DNA of 64,000 nucleotides. It comes from Sphingorhabdus contaminans. Its GTDB lineage: Bacteria > Pseudomonadota > Alphaproteobacteria > Sphingomonadales > Sphingomonadaceae. The position numbers and the translations under genes were made by a program. This document shows, in pieces, positions 33,101 through 43,455 of the stretch. Numbering within the stretch: the stretch's first letter is position 1; each line of letters starts with the position of its first letter. The stretch lies in contig NZ_VKKU01000002.1 in NCBI RefSeq assembly GCF_007280415.1, positions 744,001 to 808,000 of the forward strand, given 5' to 3'. The notes beneath the pieces were generated by a model. The model was not told the DNA's origin. It did not search any database and worked only from the letters and a program-made list of their open reading frames with translations.

Positions 33101-35896
33101 ATGACTATCGACAAGACGTTTGACCCCGCCGCGATTGAGGCGAAATGGTATGCCCATTGGGAATCGACCGGCGCGTTCCGCCCGGAACGCCCGGATGCCG
33201 AGCCCTATACGATCGTCAACCCGCCACCTAATGTGACGGGCAGCCTGCATATCGGCCATGCGCTCGACAACACCTTGCAGGATATCTTGATCCGCCATGC
33301 CCGTCTGCAGGGCAAGGATGCCTTGTGGGTCGTGGGCACCGACCATGCCGGCATCGCCACCCAGATGGTGGTTGAACGCCAGATGGCGCAAAAGCAGCAG
33401 AAACGCACCGACTTCACCCGCGACGAATTTGTGGCCAAGGTCTGGGAATGGAAAGAGGAAAGCGGCGGCGAAATCACCCGCCAGCTCCGCCGCCTCGGCT
33501 GTTCCATGGATTGGGAAAATGAACGCTTCACCATGGACGAAGGGTTCAGCAAGGCCGTCATCAAGGTATTTGTCGACCTGTATAACCAGGGCTTGCTCTA
33601 CCGCGACAAGCGGCTGGTCAACTGGGACCCGCATTTCAAGACGGCAATTTCAGATCTTGAGGTCGAAACGCGTGAAGTAAGCGGTCATATGTGGCACTTC
33701 AAATATCCGCTCGCCGGAGGGGAAACCTATACCTATGTCGAGCGTGATGCTGATGGTAATATCACGGTTCAAGAAGAACGCGACTACATCGCAATTGCCA
33801 CAACTCGGCCGGAAACGATGCTTGGTGACGGCGCTGTGGCGGTTCATCCCGATGACGAACGGTACAAACCCATCATAGGCAAACTTTGCGAAATTCCCGT
33901 TGGCCCCAAAGAACATCGTCGGCTGATCCCAATAATCACCGACGAATATCCCGACCCGGATTTTGGTTCAGGCGCCGTGAAGATTACGGGCGCCCACGAC
34001 CAAAATGATTATGGCGTAGCCCAACGCAACGGCATCCCGATGTATCGGCTAATGGACGAAGTTGCCGCGATGCGTAGCGACGGCGCGCCTTATGCCGAGG
34101 CTGCTGCGCAAGCAAAATCAATTGCCGCCCGAAAGCAGTGGACCGCCGCCGAAATCGATGCACTCAATTTGGTCCCTGATGCTTATCGCGGACTTGACCG
34201 CTACGAAGCGCGAAAAAGGGTGGTGGCAGATATTGACGCTGACGGCTTAATGATTGCAGTCGAAAGCAAGGTTATACAGCAGCCTTTTGGTGATCGGTCC
34301 GCGGTGGTCATTGAACCGATGCTGACAGACCAATGGTATGTTGATGCTAAAACACTCGCGGCTCCAGCCATCGAGGCGGTGCGCAGCGGGGCCATCGATA
34401 TCGTCCCCAAATCATGGGAAAAAACCTATTTCAACTGGATGGAAAATATCCAGCCATGGTGCGTCTCGCGCCAGCTCTGGTGGGGTCACCAGATACCGGC
34501 ATGGTTTGACAGCGACGGCAAATGCTATGTCGCCGAAACGGAAGCAGAAGCGCAAGGCTTGGCAGGTGAAGGCGTCGCCCTGACCCGCGATCCCGACGTG
34601 CTCGACACATGGTTCTCCTCCGCACTATGGCCGTTCGGCACGCTGGGCTGGCCGGACCAGACGCGCGAACTCGACCGCCATTATCCCAATGACGTTCTCG
34701 TCTCCGGCTTTGACATCCTGTTTTTCTGGGATGCGCGGATGGCGATGCAGGGCATCCATTTCATGAAGGAAGTGCCGTGGAAGACGCTTTATCTCCACGG
34801 TCTCGTCCGCGCCGCCGACGGCAGCAAAATGTCGAAGTCGAAAGGCAACACCGTCGATCCGCTGGGTCTGATTGACCAATATGGCGCCGATGCGCTGCGC
34901 TTCTTCATGGCGGCGATGGAAAGCCAGGGCCGCGACATCAAAATGGATGAAAGCCGCGTCGCCGGATACCGCAATTTTGCAACCAAGCTGTGGAACGCCG
35001 CCCGCTTTGCGCAATCCAACGGCATTGGCGGATCGCACAGCATCAGCGCGCCCAAGGCGGAGCTTGCCGTCAACCGCTGGATTATCGGCGAAGTCGTCGA
35101 AACCGTTGAAAAGCTGAACAAGGCCTTTGCCGAATTCCGTTTCGACGGCATGGCCGACGCCATCTACCATTTTGTCTGGGACCAGTTTTGCGACTGGTAT
35201 CTGGAGCTTATCAAGCCGGCCTTTGTCGACGGCGAAAAGCAGGACATGGACCCGGAATCACAGATGGTCGCAGGTTGGGTGCTCGACCAGATATTGGTGA
35301 TGCTGCATCCTTTCATGCCCTTTGTGACCGAAGAATTATGGCACGCGCTCGCCGATCCGGCAGCGCCGCGCGCCTATGACCTGATCCACGCCCGATGGCC
35401 GGAGCCCAAGGCCGAAGTCGATGCCGATGCCAAGGCAGAGGTCGAATGGCTGATCCGACTGGTCGGCGAGGTCCGGACCGCGAAGAACGAACTGGGCATT
35501 GCGCCGGGTGCGAAGATGGATGCCTTTGTCCGTGACGCGTCCCCTGCGACAGAGCAACGCATTGCCCGTCAACAGTCTGCGCTGGCCCGGTTGGCGCGGC
35601 TCGATTCGGTGACGCCGGGCGACGCGCCGGAAGGTGGATCGGTCCAGCTTGTGGTGGATGAGGCAACCTTTGTCCTGCCCCTCGCCGGTGTTATCGACCT
35701 CGACGCCGAACGCGCCCGCATCAGCAAGGCCATCGAAGCCGCCACCAAAGAAGCGGCGTCGCTTTCGGCGCGCCTGTCGAACGCCGCCTTCGTTGAAAAG
35801 GCGAAACCCGAAGCGGTGGAAAAGGCACGGGCCGACCATGCCGAAAAGACGGCCGAAGCAGAACGTCTGACCGCCGCACTGGCACGATTGGGTTGA
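33101..35896 (+). CDS. valS: Valyl-tRNA synthetase
   Basis: 931 residues from the ATG at 33101. Class I signatures are HIGH in [14 protein letters not shown] (near residue 50) and KMSKS in [14 protein letters not shown] (near 576). The editing (CP1) domain, the tRNA-binding WWGHQIPAW region, the anticodon domain and the C-terminal coiled coil ([22 protein letters not shown]...) are all present. The stretch of roughly 33650-34430, encoding the editing domain, has visibly less GC-biased third positions than both flanks. It overlaps the next gene by four bases. Confidence 0.97.
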   Translation: MTIDKTFDPAAIEAKWYAHWESTGAFRPERPDAEPYTIVNPPPNVTGSLHIGHALDNTLQDILIRHARLQGKDALWVVGTDHAGIATQMVVERQMAQKQQKRTDFTRDEFVAKVWEWKEESGGEITRQLRRLGCSMDWENERFTMDEGFSKAVIKVFVDLYNQGLLYRDKRLVNWDPHFKTAISDLEVETREVSGHMWHFKYPLAGGETYTYVERDADGNITVQEERDYIAIATTRPETMLGDGAVAVHPDDERYKPIIGKLCEIPVGPKEHRRLIPIITDEYPDPDFGSGAVKITGAHDQNDYGVAQRNGIPMYRLMDEVAAMRSDGAPYAEAAAQAKSIAARKQWTAAEIDALNLVPDAYRGLDRYEARKRVVADIDADGLMIAVESKVIQQPFGDRSAVVIEPMLTDQWYVDAKTLAAPAIEAVRSGAIDIVPKSWEKTYFNWMENIQPWCVSRQLWWGHQIPAWFDSDGKCYVAETEAEAQGLAGEGVALTRDPDVLDTWFSSALWPFGTLGWPDQTRELDRHYPNDVLVSGFDILFFWDARMAMQGIHFMKEVPWKTLYLHGLVRAADGSKMSKSKGNTVDPLGLIDQYGADALRFFMAAMESQGRDIKMDESRVAGYRNFATKLWNAARFAQSNGIGGSHSISAPKAELAVNRWIIGEVVETVEKLNKAFAEFRFDGMADAIYHFVWDQFCDWYLELIKPAFVDGEKQDMDPESQMVAGWVLDQILVMLHPFMPFVTEELWHALADPAAPRAYDLIHARWPEPKAEVDADAKAEVEWLIRLVGEVRTAKNELGIAPGAKMDAFVRDASPATEQRIARQQSALARLARLDSVTPGDAPEGGSVQLVVDEATFVLPLAGVIDLDAERARISKAIEAATKEAASLSARLSNAAFVEKAKPEAVEKARADHAEKTAEAERLTAALARLG

Positions 35897-36735
35897 AGAA
35901 ACTCGCGGTCCTTTTCGCCGCGCTGGGGACGATTCTGTCCCCGGCCGCCGCTGCAGAAAATGACCGCAGTTCGATTGTCACCGGGGTTGTTTCCCCCTTG
36001 GGCCCATCCGCGAGCCAGGCCGGACAGAAGGCACCCTGGATAGGCGCGGTCACGCTGGTGGCATGGCGGTCCGGCGACGGCCCGGTTGAAACTTCGCCCC
36101 TGCGGATCGAGCATCCTCTGGGCGACGGTGCCGATAACCAGAAAAGCTGGATGCAATTGTTCCGGCCCCGCGCGGTTGTCCGCTTTCGCATTTCCGGCAC
36201 GGTCGGGACAAAGGGCCTGTGGCCCTTCGCCGAATTTGCCGAATATCTGGGCACCGCCGACGATGCGGAATTGGTGAAGGCGGCAGACCCTATCCTCAAT
36301 CCCCCCGATTTTGTGGATGCGGATCTGGGGCGTTTTGTGGCCGACCTGCGCCTACCCGACCTGTTCAACGGGACGGCGACATGGTTGGGTGCGCCTATTG
36401 ATCTGGTGCTGAGCACGCGGTCGCGCGATGATCTGCCTGACTGCGCCGCGACGGCCAAAGAGATGCTGAAGGACGCAGAGCGCTGGCAGGCCGAGGCGGA
36501 AAAGAAGATCATCGAAAATCTGTACGAGCTGTGGGTGGAGGAATGGCGTCCGAATGACGCGCCCATCCTGTCCCGAAAGGCCTTTGCCAAGCGGCTCGGC
36601 AAACCTACGATCACCATCTATGAAGGCGGTGAATTCGAAATGGAATTTGGCGACGGCGACATGTTCGGCGGGCACTGGATCATGGTGCCGGGCTCGCTTG
36701 AGGAAGGCGTAGAAGACGCCGGACTAGCCGGCTAA
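35893..36735 (+). CDS. Secreted protein with C-terminal DUF2262-like domain
   Basis: 280 residues starting at TTG 35893, overlapping the valS stop; the N-terminus is a signal peptide ([19 protein letters not shown]). The C-terminal third ([17 protein letters not shown]...[47 protein letters not shown]) matches the DUF2262 pattern with its D-G-D-x-F-x-GH core. An aromatic-rich middle has no family I know. Most DUF2262 proteins I recall are cytosolic, so the export signal is odd. Function unknown. Confidence 0.7.
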   Translation: MKKLAVLFAALGTILSPAAAAENDRSSIVTGVVSPLGPSASQAGQKAPWIGAVTLVAWRSGDGPVETSPLRIEHPLGDGADNQKSWMQLFRPRAVVRFRISGTVGTKGLWPFAEFAEYLGTADDAELVKAADPILNPPDFVDADLGRFVADLRLPDLFNGTATWLGAPIDLVLSTRSRDDLPDCAATAKEMLKDAERWQAEAEKKIIENLYELWVEEWRPNDAPILSRKAFAKRLGKPTITIYEGGEFEMEFGDGDMFGGHWIMVPGSLEEGVEDAGLAG

Positions 36736-36793
36736 CGCGCATGCGCACAAATTGCGTCTATCGGGATCGCTCCGGCTTTGCCATGACGGCACC

Positions 36794-38203
36794 ATGACTG
36801 CCCCTGCCCATCAACGCGACCTGACCGTCGGCCCGGTTGCCCGTACATTGTTCCTGTTTGCGCTGCCGTCGCTAGGCGTGAACATTTTGCAGTCGCTGAA
36901 CAATTCGGTGAATTCGATCTGGATCGGCCAGTTTCTGGGCGAAGAGGCGCTGGCCGCATCGGCCAATGCGGGGCTGATCATGTTTCTCATGTTCTCCGCA
37001 CTGTTCGGATTTTCGATGGCCACCACTATCTTGATCGGCCAGAATATGGGACGGCGCGATGTGGAATCGGTCCGCCGTGTCATGGGCACCGCCACGGGCA
37101 TATTCTTTGTATCCGGCGCGGTCATTGCGGTTTTCGGATGGATATTCGCGCCGAACCTGCTGCGCCTGATGGCAACGCCGGAGGGGGCCTATCCTTTGGC
37201 GCTGGCCTATTTGCGCGTCATGTTCCTGTCGATGCCGACATCCTTTGTCATGATCCTGATCTCCTCCTCTTTACGCGGCGTCGGGGATTCGGTGACGCCC
37301 TTCTGGAACACCGTGCTCAATGTCGGGCTCGACATCGTGCTGAACCCGGTTTTCATTCTCGGGCTGGGGCCTATTCCGGCGATGGGCATTGCCGGATCCG
37401 CGCTTGCCACGTTGATTGCCAGCATCATCAGCCTCGCGCTGCTGATCCGCAAAGTCTATGCAAAGGATCTGACGATCCGCCTGCGCGGGGCGGAGCTCAA
37501 ATGGATCCGTCCGGATGCGCGCTTTTTGAAACCCATTGCCCGCATGGGCCTTCCCATGGGCCTGTCGATGATCATCATGTCGGGTTCCGCCGTCGTCATG
37601 ATCGGCCTCGTCAACCGCGAAGGGGTCGACACCACGGCGGCCTTTGGCGTGATGAACCAGTTGTGGAGCTATGTGCAAATGCCCGCGGTTGCGGTGGGCA
37701 GCGCGGTCAGCGCCATGGTGGCGCAGAATATCGGTGCCAATAACTGGGCGCGCGTCGACCGGGCGGTGTGGTCCGGCATCGTCATCAACCTCATCATGTC
37801 AGGGATATTGGTGCTGCTGACGACCGTCTTTGCAACGCCTCTGCTCGGCCTGTTCCTGCCCGAGGGCAGTCCGGCCATCGCCATTGCCATCCACATCAAC
37901 CATGTCATCGGATGGAGCTTTATCCTGATGGGAATATCGGTGGTCGTGACATTCGCGGTACGGGCGAACGGGGCGGTTTTGGCGCCGCTCCTGATCCTGA
38001 TATTTTCGGCGATCGTGGTGCGGTTCAGCGTCGGTTACGGCCTGCACGACTGTTTCGGGGCGAATGCGATCTGGGGAGCGTTCATTGCCACGTCGATTGT
38101 ATCTTGCCTGCTGTCCATCAGCTATTATCTCCACGGAAGTTGGCGCAAGGCAAAGGCGATGTCCTTTGCACCGCCAGCCGAAACCGCCCCGGCGGCCGAA
38201 TAA
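36794..38203 (+). CDS. MATE-family efflux transporter
   Basis: 469 residues from the ATG at 36794 (the frame is open from 36752). Twelve helices in two related halves. Typical MATE stretches are LFALPSLGVNILQSLNNSVNSIWIGQFLGEEALAA, GQNMGRRD and, in the second half, GLVNREGVDTTAAFGVMNQLWSYVQMPAVAVGSAVSAMVAQNIGA. It probably exports cationic drugs or metabolites with Na+ or H+. Confidence 0.92.
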   Translation: MTAPAHQRDLTVGPVARTLFLFALPSLGVNILQSLNNSVNSIWIGQFLGEEALAASANAGLIMFLMFSALFGFSMATTILIGQNMGRRDVESVRRVMGTATGIFFVSGAVIAVFGWIFAPNLLRLMATPEGAYPLALAYLRVMFLSMPTSFVMILISSSLRGVGDSVTPFWNTVLNVGLDIVLNPVFILGLGPIPAMGIAGSALATLIASIISLALLIRKVYAKDLTIRLRGAELKWIRPDARFLKPIARMGLPMGLSMIIMSGSAVVMIGLVNREGVDTTAAFGVMNQLWSYVQMPAVAVGSAVSAMVAQNIGANNWARVDRAVWSGIVINLIMSGILVLLTTVFATPLLGLFLPEGSPAIAIAIHINHVIGWSFILMGISVVVTFAVRANGAVLAPLLILIFSAIVVRFSVGYGLHDCFGANAIWGAFIATSIVSCLLSISYYLHGSWRKAKAMSFAPPAETAPAAE

Positions 38204-38244
38204 ACTGCTGTCCTGGCGTCCGGCTTGGTGGCAAGGGATTTTCC

Positions 38245-40350
38245 ATGACGCGTGCACAAGAACAGGGCATTGGTTGGCGGAGTCGGGTAACGCTCTTATG
38301 CGGTATGCTGGCTCTGCTGTGGCTGGCCCTGTTCAACCTGACCGGCCCCGCCCGCGCCCAAATACCCGGTGCCCCCCAGAATGTCCGCGCGATGGTAGAG
38401 GCAGAAACATCAAATCCCGCCCCCGGGGACACGGTTACCGTCGCCGTCATCATGGACCCGAAACCCGGCTGGCACGACTATTGGCTGAACCCCGGCGACG
38501 CCGGAACGCCCCTTGAACTGGACTGGACCCTGCCCGACGGCGTAACCGCCGGCCCGATCCGCGCCCCGGTCCCGGAAACCCTGGTTGTCAGCGGGTTTAT
38601 GAACCATATCTACAAGGCCAGGCACGCCTTTCTGGTCGACCTCCAGATAGCGCCGAAGCTTCAGCCGGGTAAAAAACTCGACCTCAAAGTCGATGCAAGA
38701 TGGTCAGCCTGCTCCGACCTGATCTGCGTTCCGGAAAGCGGAAGCTTTACCATCCCGCTGACGGTCGGCAACGGAACCATCGCAGCACAGCAGCGCACCC
38801 GCTTTGACCAATGGCGTGCTGCATTGCCGGTACCGCTGGACCGGCAGGCAAATTATGCCATCAACGGCAGCAGTATTTCGATTGCCATCCCGTTCCCCGA
38901 AAGTGCCGCAGCCGACAAAGTCTGGTTCTTCCCCCAAACCCAGAATGTCTTCCGCTACGCCGCCCCGCAAACTGCCCGGCGAACCGGCAACTGGCTCATT
39001 CTGACAGGCGGCGTCGACAAAGGCTTTGACGGACAGATTGACGGCCTTCTCCGTTTTGGCGACGGTCAGGGAATAGAGCTGCGCGCTCTTCCGGGATCGA
39101 TACCAAGCGGCGGTGAAACGGTGTCGGTCTTGGGCGCCGGCGATACCGCTCAAGAAAATCGCAATTCCGAAAGTTTCGCGGTCATTCTGGCGCTTTCGAT
39201 CTTGGGCGGGCTTTTGCTGAACCTGATGCCCTGTGTTTTCCCGATTTTGGGATTGAAAGCGATCGCTATCGCCAAGGCAGGTGGAGATGAACGGACGGCG
39301 CGACGCGACGCACTCGCCTATACCGCCGGTATCCTGTTGAGCTGTCTCGCTCTGGGTGCGATCATGCTGGGCCTGCGGGCCGCAGGGCAAGAGGTTGGAT
39401 GGGCGTTTCAGCTTCAAGACCCGTTCATTGTATTCATTCTGCTGTTGTTGATGGTGGCGATCACTGCAAATCTTGTCGGTCTGTTTGAACTTGGTGCCGT
39501 CGGCGCGGGCGAAAAACTTGCACGGCAAGGGGGTGCTGCCGGTTCCTTCTGGACAGGCGTGCTGGCGGCTGTTGTTGCGACACCGTGTACCGGACCTTTC
39601 ATGGCAGCAGCGATAGGTGCTGCACTGCTTCTGCCATCGGCACAGGCTTTACTCATCTTTGCAGGGCTCGGTCTTGGTCTTGCTCTGCCGTTTTTGGCCA
39701 TAGCCTATATCCCGGCGCTGCGGGCGAGGATGCCACGGCCGGGTCCCTGGATGGTGAAATTACGTCAATGGATGGCGCTGCCCATGGGCTTGACGGCTCT
39801 GGCGTTACTGTGGCTGCTCGCACAACTGGTGGGCGGTGCCGGTTGGGCGTTGGGCGCGATTTCGACAGCGATCCTTTTGATTGCCATTGTCGTCATCAAA
39901 AGACGGCAGACACCGGTCGGTCTGCTGTTGGGGGTGACGGGAGTATTGGCGATTGCAGGTAATCTGGCTCTGGACCGGTTGCCCCGTCCCGCCGCGATCC
40001 AGTCTGCGGCGGCGGAACTTGGCGGTGAAATATTTTCAGAAGCGAAACTTGCGCAACTTCGGGATGAAGGCAAACCTGTCTTCCTCTATTTCACGGCGGA
40101 CTGGTGCGTAACGTGCAAGGTCAACGAAGCTGCCGCAATTGATCGTGAAGACACACGAAAAGCTTTCGAAAAAGCCGGGATTATAACAATGGTGGGTGAC
40201 TATACGCGGCGTGACCCTGCCATAACGCGCTTTCTTGCCAAGCATGGACGTTCAGGTGTGCCGCTATATCTTTACTATCCCAAGCAGGGCGAGGTAAAAA
40301 TACTCCCGCAAATTCTGACCGTGTCCGATCTGACGGAACTGGCAAATTAA
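38245..40350 (+). CDS. DsbD-like thiol:disulfide reductase (ScsB/DipZ type)
   Basis: 701 residues from the ATG at 38245, six bases after AAGGGA. Signal peptide; periplasmic N-domain (about 30-290) with the Cys pair in WSACSDLICVPESG; then eight hydrophobic helices with LNLMPCVFPILGLKA and VVATPCTGPFMAAAIG, the two membrane Cys of the CcdA/DsbD fold; then a C-terminal thioredoxin-like domain with DWCVTCK. It carries electrons from cytosolic thioredoxin to periplasmic partners. The distance to the MATE stop is 41 bases. Confidence 0.92.
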   Translation: MTRAQEQGIGWRSRVTLLCGMLALLWLALFNLTGPARAQIPGAPQNVRAMVEAETSNPAPGDTVTVAVIMDPKPGWHDYWLNPGDAGTPLELDWTLPDGVTAGPIRAPVPETLVVSGFMNHIYKARHAFLVDLQIAPKLQPGKKLDLKVDARWSACSDLICVPESGSFTIPLTVGNGTIAAQQRTRFDQWRAALPVPLDRQANYAINGSSISIAIPFPESAAADKVWFFPQTQNVFRYAAPQTARRTGNWLILTGGVDKGFDGQIDGLLRFGDGQGIELRALPGSIPSGGETVSVLGAGDTAQENRNSESFAVILALSILGGLLLNLMPCVFPILGLKAIAIAKAGGDERTARRDALAYTAGILLSCLALGAIMLGLRAAGQEVGWAFQLQDPFIVFILLLLMVAITANLVGLFELGAVGAGEKLARQGGAAGSFWTGVLAAVVATPCTGPFMAAAIGAALLLPSAQALLIFAGLGLGLALPFLAIAYIPALRARMPRPGPWMVKLRQWMALPMGLTALALLWLLAQLVGGAGWALGAISTAILLIAIVVIKRRQTPVGLLLGVTGVLAIAGNLALDRLPRPAAIQSAAAELGGEIFSEAKLAQLRDEGKPVFLYFTADWCVTCKVNEAAAIDREDTRKAFEKAGIITMVGDYTRRDPAITRFLAKHGRSGVPLYLYYPKQGEVKILPQILTVSDLTELAN

Positions 40351-40420
40351 GCGGGGGAAAGTACGGGGACAGACAAGCGATGTGCCTGCCCCCGGACCCT
40401 ACCGGCAAGTTGCGACCCTC

Positions 40421-40780
40421 TCAGGACTCACCGGCAATGTCGATCCGCTTCACCTGGTTGGCGCCGATTACGGCAATCCCCCGATTCCCCGTAATACCGG
40501 TCAGCGGGATCGATCTCTCGAAACTGGTTAAAGAGCCGGTTTCGGACGATTGATTGGAAGCGTGCGCCTGAACAACGACCACCTCTATGCCCCAATAATC
40601 AGGCGCGCTTTGATAAATCCGGGGGGCCAGTCTAGCTTCGTAACCTGCTCCCGGGAGAGTCCCCTTGACCCAGAGATACAGGCTGTCTTGAAAAGGCAGC
40701 TTGCGCAATTCGGCTGTTTCGAAGTCAATGATCCGCCCATTTGGTACGCTGGACAGCGAACCGCTGGAGGAACTGTTCAT
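40421..40780 (-). CDS. Small hypothetical protein
   Basis: 119 residues from the ATG at 40780, with AGGA six to seven bases upstream. No signal peptide or membrane helix. The sequence NGRIIDFETAELRKLPFQDSLYLWVKGTLPGAGYEARLAPRIYQSAPDYWGIEVVVVQ looks like a compact beta-rich domain; I do not recognise a family. The convergent DsbD gene ends 70 bases away. Confidence 0.55.
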   Translation of the reverse strand: MNSSSSGSLSSVPNGRIIDFETAELRKLPFQDSLYLWVKGTLPGAGYEARLAPRIYQSAPDYWGIEVVVVQAHASNQSSETGSLTSFERSIPLTGITGNRGIAVIGANQVKRIDIAGES

Positions 40781-41172
40781 TTTACATCCTAATCTTTCGT
40801 AATAATATATCACAAAAGAGTTTTATTGATTGTCAATTGTGACACTATATTTCAGCGCAATACAGGGTTTTACCTGCACGTAAAGTGAACAATCTGGCCG
40901 TTTGTCGCAAAGTTCAGTATCGCGTTGAAAGCGTTTCTAAAAATATCTGACGCGTTATTTCCGCATTCGTATGCGTAATTTGCGACTGGCCTTGCTGGCG
41001 CATTTGGGGGCCGAATCATCCGCTTGGCAACAGGAAGGCCATCGCCGCGCATCTTATATCGTTGCGCAACAGTCACTATATGCGACAATATTGCACGGTT
41101 ACCGCCTAACCCCTTTATTTGCACAGCAAATGGCTGTATTGGCGCACCATAACAACTTCAGGAGTACCCACT
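40781..41172. other. Intergenic leader region of infC
   Basis: 392 bases between the divergent small gene and infC. It is AT-rich near 40790-40860. Two overlapping frames (40971-41216 plus, 40870-41124 minus) have no ribosome sites or family features. It should hold the infC promoter and leader; no clear riboswitch fold or terminator was found by eye. Confidence 0.5.
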
Positions 41173-41718
41173 ATCGCAACCCCGCCTACCCGGCGCGCTA
41201 TGACCCCACCTGTTAAAAGTGGACCGCGCTACAACAATCTGATCACCGCCGAAAAAGTCCGTGTCATTGATGATGACGGTGAGAATCTGGGGGTGATGTA
41301 CACCCGCGAAGCGATAGCTCAAGCTGCTGAAGTTGGATTGGATCTGGTGGAGGTATCTCCAAATGCCGATCCCCCCGTTTGCAAATTTCTCGACATTGGC
41401 AAATTCAAATATGAAGCCCAGAAAAAGGCTAATCTAGCTCGCAAGAGCCAGAAGACGCAGGAAATCAAAGAGATCAAGATGCGTCCGAACATCGATGACC
41501 ATGATTATATGGTGAAGATGAAGAAGGTGGCCGAATTCATCGAAGAGGGCGACAAGGTCAAAATCACGCTCCGCTTTCGCGGACGCGAGTTGGCGCACCA
41601 ACAGCTGGGAATGCAGCTTTTACAGCGGGTTCAGGCCGATACGGCTGAATCGGCCAAGATTGAGGCCCATCCCCGGATGGAAGGCCGCCAGATGCTGATG
41701 GTGCTTTCACCCAAATAA
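41173..41718 (+). CDS. infC: Translation initiation factor IF-3, probable ATC start
   Basis: 181 residues. N-domain [22 protein letters not shown]...[27 protein letters not shown] is followed by the basic linker and the C-domain ([43 protein letters not shown]). The only good ribosome site is AGGAG at 41160-41164. Eight bases after it, in frame, is ATC at 41173; the first in-frame ATG downstream (41200) has no ribosome site. IF-3 rejects non-canonical starts, and E. coli infC uses AUU for autoregulation, so an ATC start fits known biology. Confidence 0.93.
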   Translation: MATPPTRRAMTPPVKSGPRYNNLITAEKVRVIDDDGENLGVMYTREAIAQAAEVGLDLVEVSPNADPPVCKFLDIGKFKYEAQKKANLARKSQKTQEIKEIKMRPNIDDHDYMVKMKKVAEFIEEGDKVKITLRFRGRELAHQQLGMQLLQRVQADTAESAKIEAHPRMEGRQMLMVLSPK

Positions 41719-41731
41719 GCGGGCAATGCCA

Positions 41732-42487
41732 TCACCAGACGGCTTGCCGAATAAGCTCCAACCCAACGCCGATCATCAACAGGTTGATGATCGCGTTAAA
41801 GCGGGCGGGCGATACTCTTTTCACCAGCCAGACGCCTGCAAATGTGCTTGCGATTGCCAATGGCATGAAGACAGCCGTGAGTGACATATTCTCGCTGTTG
41901 AACTGTCCTAGCGCGGCATAAGCAGGGACCTTCATCCAGTTGATGATGGCAAAAAATATCGAGGATGTTCCCACAAATGCCAGATGGGGAAAATTGCGGG
42001 ACAGGGCCCAAATCTGGAATGGCGGCCCGCCCGCATGCGCAATCTGGCTCGTAAATCCGGACAAGGCGCCCATCACAGTGCCGATCCATTCGGGTGCCGG
42101 ACCGCGCATCTGGGCAAGTCGGTTCACCTTGGGCGATAGCCTGTACAGGCCAAATACCAACGCAATCATGCCCACCAGGCCACGCACAGCGTCCGCGTTC
42201 ACGACCGCGGCGAACCACCAACCCAGAAAAATTCCGATGACAGCCCCGGGCAGGGTGATGGCGAGGGTCCGGCGGTCAAAGCTACGCCGAAATGCCCACA
42301 CGCTCACAATGTCTTGCGCCATCAGGATGGGCAACAACATGCCGGCCGCCGACACCGGATCCATGACGAGCGCGAGCAACGGAATAGCTGCAGCACCCAA
42401 ACCGGCAAACCCGCCCTTCGCCAGCCCCACCAGGATAACTGCAGCTGAAGCGACGAGGTAGAAGGTAACGTCTGACGGAAGGTTCAA
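41732..42487 (-). CDS. TauE/SafE-family permease
   Basis: 251 residues from a TTG at 42487 that overlaps the SURF1 stop (TTGA). Eight hydrophobic helices; family features VGLAKGGFAGLGAAAIPLLALVMDP near the start and SGFTSQIAHAGGPPFQIWAL in the middle, as in sulfite or organosulfonate exporters. It is the last gene of the cytochrome oxidase operon, an unusual partner; the convergent infC ends 13 bases away. Confidence 0.88.
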   Translation of the reverse strand: MNLPSDVTFYLVASAAVILVGLAKGGFAGLGAAAIPLLALVMDPVSAAGMLLPILMAQDIVSVWAFRRSFDRRTLAITLPGAVIGIFLGWWFAAVVNADAVRGLVGMIALVFGLYRLSPKVNRLAQMRGPAPEWIGTVMGALSGFTSQIAHAGGPPFQIWALSRNFPHLAFVGTSSIFFAIINWMKVPAYAALGQFNSENMSLTAVFMPLAIASTFAGVWLVKRVSPARFNAIINLLMIGVGLELIRQAVW

Positions 42488-43062
42488 GCCGACTGCATGC
42501 GCTTGCGCAGCGCCAATATATAAATGATTGCGGCAGCAGCGGCGAAGATGAACCACTGAATGGCGTAAAGCAGATGGTTATTAGGGATCTGCTGCGGCGA
42601 TGGCAGCGAAAGCTGCTGCAGGCCTTCGACGTGATCGGTGACAACAAGCTTGATCAGCTGCTGATTATCGGGCGCGATGATACCATTCACTGTCCCCCCG
42701 GCCCACTTAGGCGACTGGGGCCGTTCCGACCAGCCGATCGCCACCTTCGCCCCGGGACCTTCGGCTCCGCCGGTTGAACAGGAAGCCAGATGCGCAAAGC
42801 CAGCTTTGCCTTCACGATTGCTTCCGGACACCGTTTCAATCCGCAAAACCTTGATACACATCAGAGTCGATTTCCGGAACAGAGGAAGTGCATCCTTGTC
42901 CGGGACAGAAGGCCATGTGACAGGCGGCAGGTTTGCGGCGGCCTCATAGCGCGCGAGGAGCTGTTCCTTCTGCTCCTTACGCTGCAGCTGCCAGATCCCG
43001 AGCCCGATCATGGTCGCAACGGCGGCCGACACCAGTATCGTGGGAATCACCGGCCATTTCAT
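42484..43062 (-). CDS. SURF1-family cytochrome oxidase assembly protein
   Basis: 192 residues. N-terminal helix (VSAAVATMIGLGIWQLQRKEQKEQLL, with the GxWQLxRxxxK signature) and C-terminal helix (HLLYAIQWFIFAAAAAIIYILALRK, with the YAxQWFxFA signature) flank a periplasmic domain. It is shorter than typical SURF1. SURF1 helps heme insertion into subunit I. It overlaps both neighbours by four bases. Confidence 0.9.
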   Translation of the reverse strand: MKWPVIPTILVSAAVATMIGLGIWQLQRKEQKEQLLARYEAAANLPPVTWPSVPDKDALPLFRKSTLMCIKVLRIETVSGSNREGKAGFAHLASCSTGGAEGPGAKVAIGWSERPQSPKWAGGTVNGIIAPDNQQLIKLVVTDHVEGLQQLSLPSPQQIPNNHLLYAIQWFIFAAAAAIIYILALRKRMQSA

Positions 43063-43445
43063 GCCACATCATCCCGGCCCGCTTCATGCGCGCGGTTGTA
43101 ATGTTCCGCCGCCAGCAATGCACCTTTGGACACACGGAGCGCATAGATGGTCATAGCGATCGTGAAAGGAACCCAGATCACGACATGAACCCAGAACGGC
43201 GGACGCACGGCGGAATCCAGAATGATGGCCAAAATGATGATCAATGCCCCGATGAGCAGCGTCAAAAGAGCAGCAGGTCCGTCACCAACATTAAACCCCG
43301 AATAATCCAGACCGCAGCCCGAACAGCGTTCGGAAAAGCGGGCGGGGCCGGCAAAGAGGGTCTTGGCCCCGCATTCGGGGCACAGACCAAAAAGGGCAGC
43401 TTTGGCGATGCCAGGCTGCCCTTCTTGTATTTGTAAGTCTGGCAC
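43059..43445 (-). CDS. DUF983 membrane protein
   Basis: 128 residues from a GTG at 43445 (AAGG seven bases upstream; no ATG fits between the ctaE stop and the domain). A zinc-ribbon-like GLCPECGAK...RFSERCSGCGLDYSGFNVGDGPA is followed by two hydrophobic helices. DUF983 proteins recur in alphaproteobacterial oxidase operons next to ctaE, and an assembly role is assumed. Confidence 0.88.
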   Translation of the reverse strand: MPDLQIQEGQPGIAKAALFGLCPECGAKTLFAGPARFSERCSGCGLDYSGFNVGDGPAALLTLLIGALIIILAIILDSAVRPPFWVHVVIWVPFTIAMTIYALRVSKGALLAAEHYNRAHEAGRDDVA

Positions 43446-43455
43446 TAAAATGCCT

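Noticed and set aside
40870-41216. Small frames on both strands upstream of infC
   Set aside because: No ribosome sites, mutually overlapping and unlike known proteins; treated as infC leader.
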